A stretch of 64,000 nt of DNA from Peromyscus leucopus (taxonomy: Eukaryota > Chordata > Mammalia > Rodentia > Cricetidae), in assembly GCF_004664715.2 (NCBI RefSeq), contig NC_051075.1, positions 30,896,504 through 30,960,503 on the forward strand, in the 5' to 3' direction. Position 1 is the first letter of the stretch. Every line of letters starts with the position of its first letter. Below are positions 34,098 to 46,310 of the stretch, piece by piece. Under the pieces are notes generated by a model that was not told the DNA's origin, did not search any database, and worked only from the letters and a program-made list of their open reading frames with translations. The position numbers and the translations under genes were made by a program.

Positions 34098-34446
34098 TGA
34101 TGTGGGATAATCCTTCTGTACACTGTTTATTACTCTCATTGTTGAATAATAAAGCTGATTGGCCTATAGCAAGGCAGGGTTAAAGTTAGGTGAAAAAATC
34201 AAACTGAGGACACAGATGAAGAAGGGAAGAACTAAGAGAGATTGCTGCCTGGGAATGAAGATTCTAGAGGACAGATAAAGCAATGAGCTACAGGACAATA
34301 CATAGATTAATAGGAATGGTTTAATTTAAATGTAAGAGCTAATTAGAAATAAGCCTGAACTAATAGCCAAGCATTTATATTCGTATATAAGCCTCTGTGT
34401 ATGTTTTTGGGACTTGGCAGTCAGGACAGGATAACACCTGCTTATA
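34098..34446 (+). mobile_element. 3' LTR of the mys-like provirus
   Basis: tgatgtgggataatccttct ... ataacacctgcttata, 349 bp, aligned by eye with the 5' LTR. Divergence between the two LTRs is substantial, so the provirus is old. Confidence 0.82.
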
Positions 34447-34452
34447 TATATT

Positions 34453-34678
34453 TATAATATATGTTTATATTATTTCCGCTTTACTTTCTTCCCTCCCAAG
34501 TTCTCCCATTACCTCTCTTTACTCTCTTCCAATTCCATGACCTCTTTTATCATTGTTATTACATACATTTCTAAATACAACCCATTTAGTCTGTATAATA
34601 CTATTTGTATGTGTGTTTTCAGGACTGACTATTTGGTACTTGATAACAAATTGATGTGCCTCTTTCTGAAAAAAAAAA
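34453..34678 (-). mobile_element. L1 3' UTR, antisense (part 1)
   Basis: catacatttctaaatacaac, ccatttagtctgtataatac and aggactgactatttggtact are the complement of the L1 3'-end block also seen on the plus strand near 40005 and 51985. Interrupted by the LTR at 34685. Confidence 0.7.
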
Positions 34679-35036
34679 TTCTCCTGTTGCTGGAGGGCTT
34701 CTCTCCAGGCTCCACCAAGCCCCACAGTCCCTCAATCCATGTATAAAATAATCACTCAGACGCTTATATTATTTATAAACTGTACGGCCGTGACAGGCTT
34801 CTTGCTAACTGGTCTTTTATCTTAAATTAACCCATTTCTATAAATCTATACCTTGCCACGTGGCTGGTGGCTTACCGACGTCTTTACATGCTGCTTGTCC
34901 TGGCGGTGGCTGCAATGTCTCTCCTCCTTCTTCCTGTTTCCCCAATTCTCCTCTCTCTTTGTCCTGCCTATACTTCCTGCCTGGTCACTGGCCATCATTG
35001 TTTTATTTATATAGAGTGATATCCACAGCATTCTCC
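34679..35036 (-). mobile_element. mys-like solo LTR with perfect 6-bp TSD
   Basis: LTR 34685-35030 (346 bp), TSD ttctcc at 34679-34684 and 35031-35036. On the minus strand it starts TGCTGTGGATATCAC and ends CCTCCAGCAACA. Internal blocks shared with 46317: ccagtgaccaggcaggaagt/ccagtagccaggcaggaagt, gccacgtggca/gccatgtggca, ggccgtacagtttataa/ggccatacagtttataa. Close length to published mys LTRs. Confidence 0.9.
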
Positions 35037-35270
35037 TGCATCCTTTAGTTGTATGTAGTTCTTTGTGTAAGGTGGAGGCCTAATACCTTCTTCATACACT
35101 TTTAATTTACATCCCCTTAATTGTCAATGAAGATGAATACTCCTAAAGATATATCCTAGGTAATTTTATTTCTTCTTTGGTGAATCTTTATTCATATTCA
35201 TGGCCCACTTTTTAGTTAGGTCATTTGTTTTCTTGACTCTATTTTTTTTTAATTCACCATACATTCAGGA
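35037..35270 (-). mobile_element. L1 3' UTR to ORF2 3' end, antisense (part 2)
   Basis: gtatgtagttctttgtgtaa then ggtggaggcctaatacc (3' UTR), later cccactttttagttaggtca and tttgttttcttgactc (ORF2). Continuation of 34453-34678 with an internal deletion. Confidence 0.65.
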
Positions 35271-35469
35271 TAGTAATATTCTATCAGTCATACAAATATG
35301 AAAATTTATCTACCATGGGTACTGGGGTAGTCAGTATAATCTCAAACTGCATTTTAAATACTTACTGTAATAACTAAAAATACATATAGCTCCAAATCTC
35401 TCATCCAAAAAACCTCATTTTTTTCAGCTGAGCCCATCACAAAATTGCCTAAAATGCGTAGAGTAACTG
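35271..35469. other. Spacer
   Basis: Nothing recognised. Confidence 0.4.
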
Positions 35470-35866
35470 AATGTGAGGTATCCAACCCAACAGATACATC
35501 TACACTCAAGGCTCAGGAATCATTGCAGAAGAGAGTTTGAAGACTGTTCAGAGATGGAGGACCAGGATGTCTGTTTAGAGATAATGTCTTCTGTATATGG
35601 AAGGAAACTATACCAATGAATACTGAAAACATGGTCACTTGAACAAGACATGTACAATGACAGCAACAGCTGACATCTCATATGGATGGGGAAATTAACC
35701 AAAGCCCATCTCCTGAATGGAGAAGTATAGACCATTAATGAATGCTAAGAGAGGAAGAATCCAGCTTCTCCAGAGATGAGCCCTTTAATAAGACATTAAG
35801 TCTAAAGTGGTCAAGAATTAACACAAGTATACATAAAAGCAATAGTAAATGGACTCAGCAAGATGC

Positions 35867-35912
<46 letters not shown>

Positions 35913-36105
35913 TCATTTATATTACACATAAATGAATAGCAATGATACCTAAAGAAGAAGAACCTATAAATTTCAGAGGGAGTTGTTAGGGGCATAGGAA
36001 GTGTTGGAAAAAAGATAAGGTTAGACAAATAATTTAACTACAATATTTATATATGAAATTCTCAAAAAATAATAAAATGAACATAAAAAATTAACTGAAA
36101 TGATT
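35470..36105 (+). mobile_element. 'Family S' L1-like 3'-end retroposon
   Basis: acatctacactcaaggctca, ggaatcattgcagaagagag, tgaatgctaagagaggaag and ctccagagatgagcccttt parallel 51690-51975 (acatctaaggctcagagaag, gaatgctgagagtgggaag, ccagggaagagcac). The tail ends in ctcaaaaaataataaaatg. The microsatellite 35867-35908 is internal. Confidence 0.65.
35867..35908. repeat. (AT)n(GT)n compound microsatellite
   Basis: (AT)6 then (GT)15, inside a family S copy at the place where other copies have an AT-rich, TATATATG-like stretch. Confidence 0.95.
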
Positions 36106-36895
36106 GATTCAACCTTGTTAAAAATAAATAAAAAACATTTAATAATGTGTATTTAAAAATCATAAAAAATAAATAGACCACTCACATATTATTGCTAGAT
36201 AAAATTATATGCTGTATTTTAAAGAAAATAAAAGTTAAAAATCAGTGACTAAGTTCACTGGTTCCACACTGTTCAGGAGGTATAAAAGATGGATTGTGAG
36301 CAATTATTACAGGAGCCAGCATAGACATTGGCAATGATGTCTATTGAGCTATGAGTAGCATGTACATTGAAAGTCAAAAAACAGAAAGTGGGAATAGATT
36401 TCAATCATTTTAGGGATAGTTCAGTATGTTAATAAGAATAATAGAGAACATAGTTAGTAGTCTCCATGAGTACAAATTTTAACTGGATAAAAGACATTGA
36501 ACACTATTTCAGTTTAGCTGTTCTGCCTAATATTTAAAGATAAAGTAAATGCAGCTTTTCCCATCAAATTTAGAACAAGGGAATTGTACTGATAACATCC
36601 ATCTAGTACTTGTATGTCTATTCATTTTAAACAACCTTTGTTAATGTATGAGCATTTTATTGTCTTCATGAATTTTTATTTGTATTTTAAATCTCATTAA
36701 AATTGTATCTCTAAGAAACTCACAAAACATCACAAAGGAGACTGAAGATTTATATCCAAATATGTGTTTAGCAAGAATAATGTCCTTGCTTAGTCCATAT
36801 GAAAAAAACAAAAACAAAAATACATGAAAAAAGAAACAATAAATCAATGATCAAGTTTAAAACAATTATGATTATAAGCATTAGTGCAAAGAAAA
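36106..36895. other. Unique AT-rich DNA
   Basis: No repeat or gene recognised. Confidence 0.4.
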
Positions 36896-36899
36896 ATAT

Positions 36900-38032
36900 A
36901 AATGGTCAATAAATATATTTAAAATGAATCATCACCATTAGCCATGAGAGAAATAAAAATCAAACATACAATGTGATATCATCTTATCCATAAATAGTCA
37001 CCAAATTAGTAAACCAAGTAAATACTGGCAGGGATGAGAAGAAATCGGATTCATAAACTAGTGGTGGGAATATAAATTAGAATTAATAAAATGGAGATTA
37101 GTATAAATAGTTCTCAACACAATACTAAAACTGCAACTATCACACAATTCACCTACTCTATATATGAATGCATAGCCTAAGAAATGGAAGTAATATAAAA
37201 GAGATCTTTGAATATCTATAATAACTATACATTGTGTATTATCGCAAATAGATATAGTCCCAGCCTATAAAATCATGCAACAAACCTATTAGCAGGACAT
37301 ACATTTGTAGGAAAATGAAGTGGGGAACCCTGCATTGAAAAGAGTAATCAAGATATAAACATTTTACGCTGTGTGATGGAAATGGAAAATTAAAAATATA
37401 TAGAAAACAATAGTGGCAAAAAGGTGTGGGAGAAACCATCACACTAAAATTGGATTTAAGAAGTACTCATGACATGGTACTGATAACTGACATGGCTGGG
37501 GTTAACAAGAACTGAAGCATGAGATGTTTCCATCAAACCTCTCCCCTCAGGGATCAGGGAACTGTGCAGAAGAGGATAGAAGAACAATTGTAAGAGCCAG
37601 GGGGTTAGAAGACCCGAAGGAAACAGTGCCTTCCAGACAAAACAGGACTGGCACACATATGAACTCAAAGAGACTATGGCAGCATACACAGGATTTACAC
37701 AGGCTTAAGCCAGATGGGGTTACAAACCTGAAAGGGAAAGTAGAACCAAGTCTCCTTTTTAAGCAAGAATCAATCTCCAAATTGACAACCCAACCACTTG
37801 CAAAGGAAAATTAGTTTTCTCAGAGTCTCATGGGGTTTTTAAAACCACACTTAATGGCAAGTCCACCAGTAAATGGCCAGCACAAAACAAATCCAATGGT
37901 ATTTTGTGAGGTTCTTTTTCTTGGGGGAGTCTGGACATTTTCTTTCAAATCTTATTGATCTTTTGGTTATAATTTTGTGTTTGGTTTTGTGATTGTATAG
38001 GTTCTCTCTCTCCCCCTCACACACACACAAAC

Positions 38033-38033
<1 letters not shown>
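36900..38033 (+). pseudogene. Old L1: ORF2 C-terminal end and 3' UTR
   Basis: 36920-37200 is a diverged ORF2 C-terminal region (gagagaaataaaaatcaaac, ggcagggatgagaagaaatc, ctagtggtgggaatataaat). 37500-38030 is L1 3' UTR (caaacctctcccctcaggga, ggaaacagtgccttccagac, gcacacatatgaactcaaag, caatggtattttgtgaggt). No protein survives. Confidence 0.75.

Positions 38034-38077
<44 letters not shown>
38034..38077. repeat. (TA)22 microsatellite
   Basis: Uninterrupted TA repeats of about 44 bp at the 3' edge of an L1 3' UTR, after a short CA run (38019-38029). Confidence 0.97.
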
Positions 38078-38079
<2 letters not shown>

Positions 38080-39455
38080 TGTTGAGTAGAGTACTCTCCC
38101 TGTATTTAAAATTCCATAGTTCCAGTTGCCTACAGTCAACTGTGTTCCAAATATATTAAATTTTTAAATTACAAAGATAAAAGCTTAAAGAGTGTTCATT
38201 GTCACATGTTGTTGTAATGACCCCATTTCAGAATTATTTAGTTCTGATATCTGGCTGTTCTGAGATATAAATTAAAGCTTACCATAGATGTTCATATAGA
38301 AGACAAAGTGGATATAATATTGTGAGTTATTTAGAATTTCAGATACTCTCTGAGGATTTGGATTGTAACAGGAAGAAATAATGCAACACGTTGCAAAAAG
38401 TTGCCATAAATAATAGAAATTAAAGTAAAAAAAAACAAAGTGGTAGTCTACCATTAAAAACTTGAGTAACACACCAAGGCCCTTCAATCTTACTAAAGCC
38501 TGGTGTAGCAAGTAGTTTCACAAAGGAGCATACAAACTCAGTCCATATTGAAAGCTCTACATTCAGTTTGGTATTTCCCAATTCTCATTAAGAATAAGGC
38601 TGTGCTTATAGAAATAATAGATACTATTATCTTCAACTAAGAATGAACATTTATATATTGCAAGAAAGGAATTAAATTACTAGAAGTATCTGTGTTGAAA
38701 TAAACTATACAATCTATGTTTCTACATTCAATTACTAATAGAGTCATTAAATATCCATGCATTATTCAAGATCATCTTACTTTCTTTAGTATCTCATTTT
38801 CTACATATTAATTTAATGGTGTGTGCCCTTTTCATATTTGTTTAAATTAAAATGCACTGGTCCTTGTTCCAGTACATTGAATACCAGGGAGATACTTTGT
38901 TCATATTATTTAAGATAGGTGAAATAAATGGAGGGGGTCACTATTCAAGGGTCAGCAGTTCTATTCAAATTCTCTTGTATTTTTAATTTTTAATAAGCTA
39001 AAATTCTTCCTTGTTATATAATTTTTGTGGCTCAGAATGGAAGTTATGTTCATTGGTACTTTATGATTATTTCCTCCTATTTCACTGAGGCAATCTCCAC
39101 TGTAACAAAACATATTTCTCAACAAATAACTCATTTTCAACAATATCCAAACATTTTAGCAAAGGGAGTATAAAATCTTTTTGAGAATTTCAGCTACATA
39201 AGCTGTTAGGATGCTTTCTACTTTGAAAATTTTTCAGTAGAAATTTTACCCTTTATTGGAAGAAGTCAAAGCATTTATATTTTCTGTTCTTTTTTTTCAT
39301 CTTACAACATAATCCTACAAAATACACAAATTTGAAAACAGGTCATTTGTCATGTTTTTCTCATCATTAAAAATAAATCCCCTACTTTTTTGTGTGAATA
39401 AGAATTTTCTTTAAAGTGTGTCCCACCTTTTTTCCTTGAATATATTATGAAGGTA
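38078..39455. other. Unique AT-rich DNA
   Basis: No repeat or gene recognised. The frames at 38272-38511 and 38961-39143 (minus) have no known motif. Confidence 0.4.
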
Positions 39456-39459
39456 GTGA

Positions 39460-40262
39460 GAATTTATGATAGGGGACAACCTGAGGCCGAGTCCCACAGG
39501 TGGAACTGCTTGCAGTGGGTTGATAGTTAGTCATGAACCTTCTCAGTGTAAACTATGTTGCTTTAAAAGAAAAAAAATCCAAGCTAATGATTAAGTATAG
39601 ACACTTGGTTGTCAGATTTCTCACCATTCATCAATGAAACTTCTCTTTCTAACAAAGGGCCATTACAGAAAAGAACATCTAGTCAAAACACAGAGTTATG
39701 CTGCCAGTCTATAACACAATTCCTGGGGGGAACAGTAAGAAACACTATAGAAGTGGTGGCTGAAAGAATTCAAGAGCAAGTTTGGTGCGAAATTCGGTCT
39801 CCTAGTAATGTCAGAAGCTGCACCAATAAAGTCTCACCAACATGACTGGCTAAACATACAGTGAAAAAGAATAAAAACAATAGATATGTCAAAGTAGATG
39901 AGGAAAGGAAAATGAGGCCACAGCCCTATATACAGAACTATGGGTAACTCAGGAATGACTAGTGAAGGAGAAATAATCTTCTTCAGGGAAAAGCACACCA
40001 ATACCAAATGATCAGTCCCAAATCATATACGTAAGTAACATTATTCAGACTGTTCAAGCTGTATTTCTCTATTTCGAAATATAAATGTATATATACGGTA
40101 TAAATGTATACACGTATAGAAATGTACATAAGATACATTAATGAAAAAAAGAATCCATGAATCTAAAAGAGAGCAAGGAATGGTATATGGAAGAATTTGG
40201 AGGGAGAACATGGTAGGAGAAATGATGTAACTAGATGCTAATCTCCAGAATAAATGGTAGTA
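39460..40262 (+). mobile_element. 'Family S' L1-like 3'-end retroposon
   Basis: Parallel to 51590-52220: ggtctcctagtaatgtcaga, aataaagtctcaccaacatg, acagaactatgggtaactca, gggaaaagcacaccaatacc, gaatttggagggagaacatg, gaaatgatgtaactagatg. The 78-codon frame at 39609-39845 is a reading of this repeat. Confidence 0.7.
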
Positions 40263-40689
40263 AACATTTCCTCAAAGAAAGCGAAGAAGAAAAGCTGTTG
40301 AACTGTGAATTATAACAATACTATTGATTATCATAGCCTTATTCTTTTATGCACCATTCCACTTCCCTTAGTATGGCAGTGACACAGGATGAAAAGAGCA
40401 GAAGAAATAGATTTTAAACCAGTGAAACTCAGCTTCTCTTAAACCATTAGCTTTCAGCAAAAGTTCTTCATAACCCTAAAGGTACATTGTTCTTTCACAG
40501 AAATTTATACTATACGAGACAATTTTTTTTCTTGCTAAATATGTCTCAAGAGAGATCAAGTAGTTATAGATTATTTTTCAATATATCACTTACTTTTTAA
40601 TTAAAATATTAGAAGTGTATATAAAATATTGTTTATATTATAAATCTCATTTTTTAATGATAACAATCTGACTTTTATTAGTGTTTTCT
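40263..40689. other. Unique AT-rich DNA
   Basis: Nothing recognised. Confidence 0.4.
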
Positions 40690-40872
40690 TCACTTGGATG
40701 GGTTGAATGGGGTATAGGAGGAACTTGAACGCACCATGGAACAGATATGGAAGACACAAGAAGCCTTTGGGAATTAGTTCTCTCCTTTCACTGAGTGAAC
40801 TGTGTGGATAGAAATCAGGTCTTCTGGGTTGGTGGGATGTGTCTTACAAGCTAAGATGTATCTCCAGCCCAA
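40690..40872 (-). mobile_element. tRNA-type SINE (B4/RSINE/B2-like), antisense
   Basis: aattagttctctcctttcac, gatagaaatcaggtcttctg, cttacaagctaagatgtatc, tccagccc are the antisense of a rodent tRNA-derived SINE head ending in the 'gagccatctctccagccc' complement. Confidence 0.65.
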
Positions 40873-41751
40873 GTTAAGGACAGTTTTTGAACTTGCTTTG
40901 GGAAAGAATACCTAACCTTAGAAAGTTAATAGAGAAGATGAATGTGAATTGTAACAAGTTAATCCAGAAAAAAAAAAGAACATTCTAATTCTGGCATGGT
41001 TTGGAGCTCTATTTCTATGGAGGAATTTCAAGGAACACAATTTAGCTCTGTGTAGTTGTGAAAGACCATGGTGGCTGAGCATGCAGGGAGATAAATTTTA
41101 CAAGAGTGGAATGAAACTGGAGACAAACTAACAAGTTGAGGAATACTGAAGAATCTGGATGTATACTCTAATTAACAAAGAATCAAAAATTTTATGGCTT
41201 ATTAAAATTACTTAAAATCAGTGTCTAAAAATCTTATTTTGACAACAGTTTGCTTGAAGAATTAACCATGAGACTAAGAGAAAGAAAATGATATTTCCAA
41301 TAATATTGTCAATATCTAGGGTGATAAAATGAAGGATAATATAAGGAATTTTGCAAGGATAGTTTTGACAGAGTTTTATCATCCATTATTGTGTTTAAAA
41401 TAATTAAACATAAATACTCTTTTAGAATATTTGAAAAAGAAGAGAACATTACATATTATATTACATTATGTAGAAAGAATATTATAACAAATTCCATATT
41501 CAGAATTTACAAAGTGTCAAAATAAGGTATGTGCATAATTACACACATACACACAAATTTAATAATTTTACACATTATATAATACTGGAAAATACAGATT
41601 TTAAATAAATAAATACATGCATTCACAAAAAATGACAATGTATTTGTATCACTAATTTTCAGTTACAGATGTTTTTATATGATAAAAACATAGGCATCCA
41701 AATTCCCTGCACATTAATTTCTGGAGTTCTGTATTTTTAGTGGGTATGCTG

Positions 41752-41752
<1 letters not shown>
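40873..41752. other. Unique AT-rich DNA
   Basis: No repeat or gene recognised. Confidence 0.4.

Positions 41753-41797
<45 letters not shown>
41753..41797. repeat. (GT)22 microsatellite
   Basis: Uninterrupted GT repeat, probably grown from the tail of the adjacent minus-strand SINE. Confidence 0.97.
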
Positions 41798-41799
<2 letters not shown>

Positions 41800-42045
41800 G
41801 TGTATAAATCACAGAACATTCACCTCAGGTACCATCTCTGCTCTCTTTTGCTTATTTGTTTGAATAAGAGCCTCATCAGATTAGGGTTTACCACTCAAGT
41901 AGATTGCTGGGAGCTAGCTCCAGAGATCCACCAGTCTTCTGTCTGTACAAGCTGGGATTTCAATCCAGATTTTTCCACATGTATTCTGGGAATGGGACTA
42001 AGGTCTCCATATTCACAATGCAAGCATTTTACTCACTGAACTGTT
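41800..42045 (-). mobile_element. RSINE/B4-like SINE, antisense
   Basis: attgctgggagctagctcca, gagatccaccagtcttctgt, gaatgggactaaggtctcca, aatgcaagcattttactcac: antisense blocks of a B1/ID-type composite SINE, diverged. Confidence 0.55.
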
Positions 42046-42344
42046 CCTGAATTGCTGATGATCCAGTAGTATCTCCTTATTTGCCTAAAACACCTTGTCT
42101 CTCATAAGAGAAGACTCTTCTTCATATTCTTTGTGGAATTTGTAATGTGTGTAACAGGTGATTAAGTCATACTTTATATTCAATATAGATTATCTGAATT
42201 CAAGATTAAAGGAAAACTACTTTTCAATCTACTATCTATATTTATCTAGGGTCACTTATCAATGAGAATTAAGTAGTAAGTAGTGAATCAAACCTACTTC
42301 TCTTGCTATTTGAGATCAAACTTTGAAGTCTTTGTAAAGCTTGT

Positions 42345-42470
42345 TTATTTGTTTAGTTAAGAGACTCACTACATCACCTAGGATGACTCAAATGCTACAT
42401 CTCTCTTCTGCATATCAAAATCATTGGGATTATAAGAATATACTATAAAGGCATGTCTAGGTGTAGACAT
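42345..42470 (-). mobile_element. Degenerate B1/PB1-like SINE, antisense
   Basis: gagactcactacatcaccta, ggatgactcaaatgctacat, atcattgggattataagaat, aaaggcatgtctaggtg follow the antisense B1 order (gagacagggtctc, aggctggcc, gggattacaggcatg). Confidence 0.6.
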
Positions 42471-43735
42471 TTTTCTTCTTCACATTTCTATATTCAGAAA
42501 ATTTCCACATGCCATCAAGGATAATGTAAAAACTTTTCAAAAATTAGTTGTTAGGATAGAGTTCTATTTGTATACTCACTAATATCATTTTGGGCATTTA
42601 GTGTTTATGTAGTTCTTAATATCAATATTATAATTTAAAAGAGAAAATATTTAACATATACACACAAACTTGTTTATGTGAAAAACTTGGAATAAAATTC
42701 ATTACAGGAATTTCAAATTCTTTCCAATAAGTTTTTGTCTAAGAAAATACCATTATACTCTCAAACATATAATTTATTATCAACCATGGAACTGAACAAA
42801 ATAACATATGCCTTAATTATCATAAGTGGAGGAGAGCTATTAATTTTCCTAACATATGAAATACACTAATTGAATTGATACATATAAAACAATTTACACA
42901 GTGCCTTGCAGTGGGGGCTGTAAGAAATTGATGAAATAGTTGTTATCTCTATTTTTATATTTTCTTTATTGATTTTAGGCTTATAAATCTTTTGGTGTTC
43001 AAATAACTGCTAAATAATGAAAACCTACTTTCATTATTAATATCTTATTCAGAAACATGACAATTTATGAAACTCTTCAGACTTACTATCTTTTGAAAAT
43101 AAAGCAATGAAACACAAATATTCTCATAATTTCAGCTATTATCATAAGACAGCATCTCTCTTATATAAATTATTGACAATCAACCTGACTAATGTTGATA
43201 AAACAGATAAAGTAACAACGATCAAGCTTATTTATGTTCTGGCAGAAGTGCGACCTACTTAAAAACAACAGAAATTACTTACATTCATTATTTAAAAGAA
43301 GGATTTAATATACAACTGTTTTTGCATAAAGATGTTATCATGCACAAAGTACTATTGAATCCTAGATTTTCAGAAATATATGGGCAGAAGCATGGCTACA
43401 GTATAATACTTACCTATCTCACAGAATAAAAACAAAATGAAAATATAGAACCAAATGAAATTTGACCAGTGGAAAACTCAGATAGCATACTGAGTATTAC
43501 AGAAATATAACCAGCTATTGTAAAAAGCATTGGCTGGTGTCCAAGAAGAAATCCCTTTGGTAAGATAACACGAAAATTTGAATAGTTAAAATATCTATAT
43601 GCCAATCAATACTCTAACATGTATGTTCTTCCTTTCCAGAAAGGAAAACTGATTTTATTTTCCCTCTCATTTTCTGGTTATTTGTGACTGATGACAATGA
43701 TTAATATATTTCCCCTTGAATCTTTTTTAAGGTGT
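42471..43735. other. Unique AT-rich DNA
   Basis: No repeat or gene recognised; the minus-strand frame at 43414-43605 has no motif. Confidence 0.4.
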
Positions 43736-43737
43736 AT

Positions 43738-43922
43738 TTTATTTTTAACATGTTTATAAGCATGTGTCTTTGCATGAGTATTTACATTGTACTTGTGAAC
43801 CCAGTATTGCCTGTGGAGCATGATTTACATGTGATTGTGATTGTGAACCTCCTGCAGGGAACCAAAGGGGTTCTTTTTAAGATCAGGAAGTACCCTTAAC
43901 TACTAAGACATCTCTTTAGCCC
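43738..43922 (-). mobile_element. B2/B4-type SINE, antisense
   Basis: gatttacatgtgattgtgat, gaacctcctgcagggaacca, agtacccttaactactaaga, catctctttagccctt correspond to the antisense tRNA-derived head (complement of gggctagagagatgg). Confidence 0.7.
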
Positions 43923-44853
43923 TTGAGTCTCTTTCTACCATGGCATAGTACTAAGAATTAACAGAGAATGTGGCTATGAAAATTGCAGTAAGATAAGCTC
44001 ATCTGAGACTTGGTACTAGGCTTTCTCGATATTACTTTGCTACTTCTTTCCTTGATTTAGGTTTTCACCAGTTAACTAACATATATCAGAGAAAAATAAT
44101 CTTATAAAAAGAAGAACATGGTTTGCTTTGACTCAAATTCAGAGGGTCCAGTCCAGTCAAGTGGATTGATCTTCAGATGCACGAGGTGAGTGAGGCCTCT
44201 ACAACATGGCCAGAAATGAAAAGCAGAAGAGGATGGTTCAGATCTCACCCTTTCTTTCTAGTGCTTCTCAAGAAGCTAAATTTCCCACTATACCACCTCT
44301 CCTCAGTGTTTCACAACATCGAGATAGGAACAATGTAGATGCCAAAATAGCACACTTCGAAGTGTTCCATTTGCAAATGATAACAGGATGAAAGGTGAGG
44401 TTAGACTTAGTGATACAGACGTTGTCCAGGGAGTTAGAAGAAGCTGAATCACAGAGAACTTTGAGATGTAGGACATTAATATGCCTTGCTTTATACATAT
44501 GAAGAAATATATAGAGACAAGCAATTCCCTCAATGCAAGACTTTTTTCGTTGACTCCTAGAATCAACCCTAAGTTACATAATTCATAGATATTTTCATCA
44601 TTAAATGGAATTCATATATGCCAATGACAATCTAAGCCGAAAATCAATTTGCTCTTAACTGACAGATTTTTCTTGTAAGTTTTCCTAGGTTCTATTACTA
44701 CTTGATGTCAGTGGTCTGAGTTGAAGTGAATTATGAGTGTATGTATTATTTTAAGTTCTTTCTGCTGGGACACTGCCTGCTAGGGGCAAACAGTTCATAT
44801 AACCAGTCATAAGCCAAGGTCAAACACACAAAAAATGGCAGATTCTTTAAGGC
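43923..44853. other. Unique DNA
   Basis: No repeat or gene recognised. Frames of 61-87 codons near 44200-44570 overlap on both strands and none matches a known protein. Confidence 0.4.
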
Positions 44854-45278
44854 TGAGAAATAAACTTCTATTCATTTAAGACAATTATGTTTTATGATTT
44901 TTATTGATTTCATGTCTTATCAATTTCAAATAATTAGTTATAAAATGCCTCTTCCTGTCTAACCTGAACCTTTATTGCCTTCCTGTTCTGCATTCTCATT
45001 GGCTCTAAGTCCAGCCACATCACTTCTTCATCACTGCCTGTCTATGCAGACATCTAGGTCTCTATGGTAGGTACTGGATTAAAGGAGTGTGTCACCATGC
45101 TTGGCTGTGTCCTTGAACACACAGAGACTCTGCCTGCCGTGGGATCAGATTAAGGGTGTGTGCTACCACCACCTGTCTTCCGTTTAGGGTTGACTATGAC
45201 CTCTGATCTCCAGGCCAACTTTATTTATTAACATACAAATAAAATATCACATTTCAGCACACATAAAATATCACCACA
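44854..45278 (-). mobile_element. LTR with B1-derived modules (copy 2), diverged
   Basis: On the minus strand it starts TGTGGTGATATTTTATGTG at 45278. Two B1-like modules read on the plus strand as ggattaaaggagtgtgtcac (near 45080) and agattaagggtgtgtgctac (near 45150). The left side (aaacttctattcatttaaga) matches the 3' end of the family. The left edge is approximate, and I found no TSD. Confidence 0.65.
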
Positions 45279-45549
45279 TTCCAATTTGATCTTCTTTAGT
45301 TGGTAATATAGTTTTGAATGTTTATTTGTAGTTTCAAAGCTAAAACCCACATGATGTGATTAGATTTGTATGAGAAAAAAAAAAAAGGAATGATATTGTT
45401 CTCATTAAACATGTTTTTCTAAGTCTAATACTGGAGAAAAGTAATGACTATCTGAAATGTTATTCAAAAGTAAGTATGAAATAAAACATGTATGATAATG
45501 TTATATGCATAATCATAATGTTGTACAATAAGTATTTGCTAATGATGAA

Positions 45550-45726
45550 AGTTCTAAAATGGAGTCAGGCAGTGGTGGTCCATGCCTTTAATCCAAGCAC
45601 TCGGGAGGTAGAGACAGGCAGATCTCTGGGAGTTCGAGGCCAGCCTGGTCTATAGAGTGAGATCCAGGATAGCCACCAAAACTACACAGAGAAACCCTGT
45701 CTCAAAAAAAAAAGTTTTAAAATGGA
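45550..45726 (+). mobile_element. B1 SINE with 13-bp TSD
   Basis: B1 45563-45713, starting gtcaggcagtggtggtccat and ending ctgtctcaaaaaaaaaaa. The duplication is gttctaaaatgga (45550-45562) / gttttaaaatgga (45714-45726), 12 of 13. The pol III B-box region gggagttcgaggcc is intact. A young copy. Confidence 0.97.
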
Positions 45727-46310
45727 AATAATTATATTTTATCAATATCTTATTTGAAATATAACTGTAGATGGTCTGTTAATAACAGTGAATAATGAAT
45801 GCCCTACATGTATATAGCAACATTGTATTTTAGGTAGGGATGATATGATATCAAAAATATTAGCACTCTAGATGGTCTTTGATATTCATATCACATGCAA
45901 TAGGAAGATAAACATTATGTTCTATATGGTTTCTCTTCTCTCAGCGTGTCCTAATCACATACAAATATTAATATGATGTTGTTTTGTCCCTGTGTCTTCA
46001 CCTTAATCTGTTTTACTGCTTTGGGTTGTATCTACCCCTACAGTTTGAATATCTCCTTGAGTTTCTATGTCTCATTGGACCTTAATTACGGTCTGGGTTG
46101 CTTCATTAATATACTGGTTTTATCTCACCACTAATAGGATTTTAGATAACTCTTTAAACAGTAAAATAAAGCACGAAGCAGTTTTTCTTACACTTTTATT
46201 GATAATCTTTTCCTCCTCTCTCTTAGCATTATTTTCTCAAAATGTCTGCCCAACCCTTCTCTCATGTGCCCTGAATTATAATCATTATCTTTCCCTATGT
46301 CAATCATGTT
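45727..46310. other. Unique DNA
   Basis: No repeat or gene recognised. The frame 46067-46363 (98 codons) runs into the LTR at 46317 and is not a gene. Confidence 0.4.

Larger units (their letters stand above)
32042..34452 (+). mobile_element. Short mys-like endogenous retrovirus with TSD
   Basis: Element 32048-34446: 5' LTR, PBS, about 1.1 kb internal, PPT, 3' LTR. Flanks catatt (32042-32047) and tatatt (34447-34452) match at 5 of 6, the 6-bp TSD usual for class II (ERVK-type) elements. The internal part has no gag, pro, pol or env frame, so this is a non-autonomous or decayed copy. Its 5' LTR was later split by an L1 3' UTR insertion. LTR relatives are at 34685, 46317 and 52888. 'mys-like' is inferred from remembered features of the Peromyscus mys element (LTRs near 343 bp). 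Confidence 0.8.

Noticed and set aside
32048..34446. Possible coding retrovirus
   Set aside because: The interior is only about 1.1 kb and has stops in every frame; no gag, pol or env remnant could be found.
40080..40135. Palindromic TATA-rich stretch as a promoter
   Set aside because: It is the AT-rich, variable part of a family S repeat (tatatatacggtataaatg); other copies have microsatellites at the same place.
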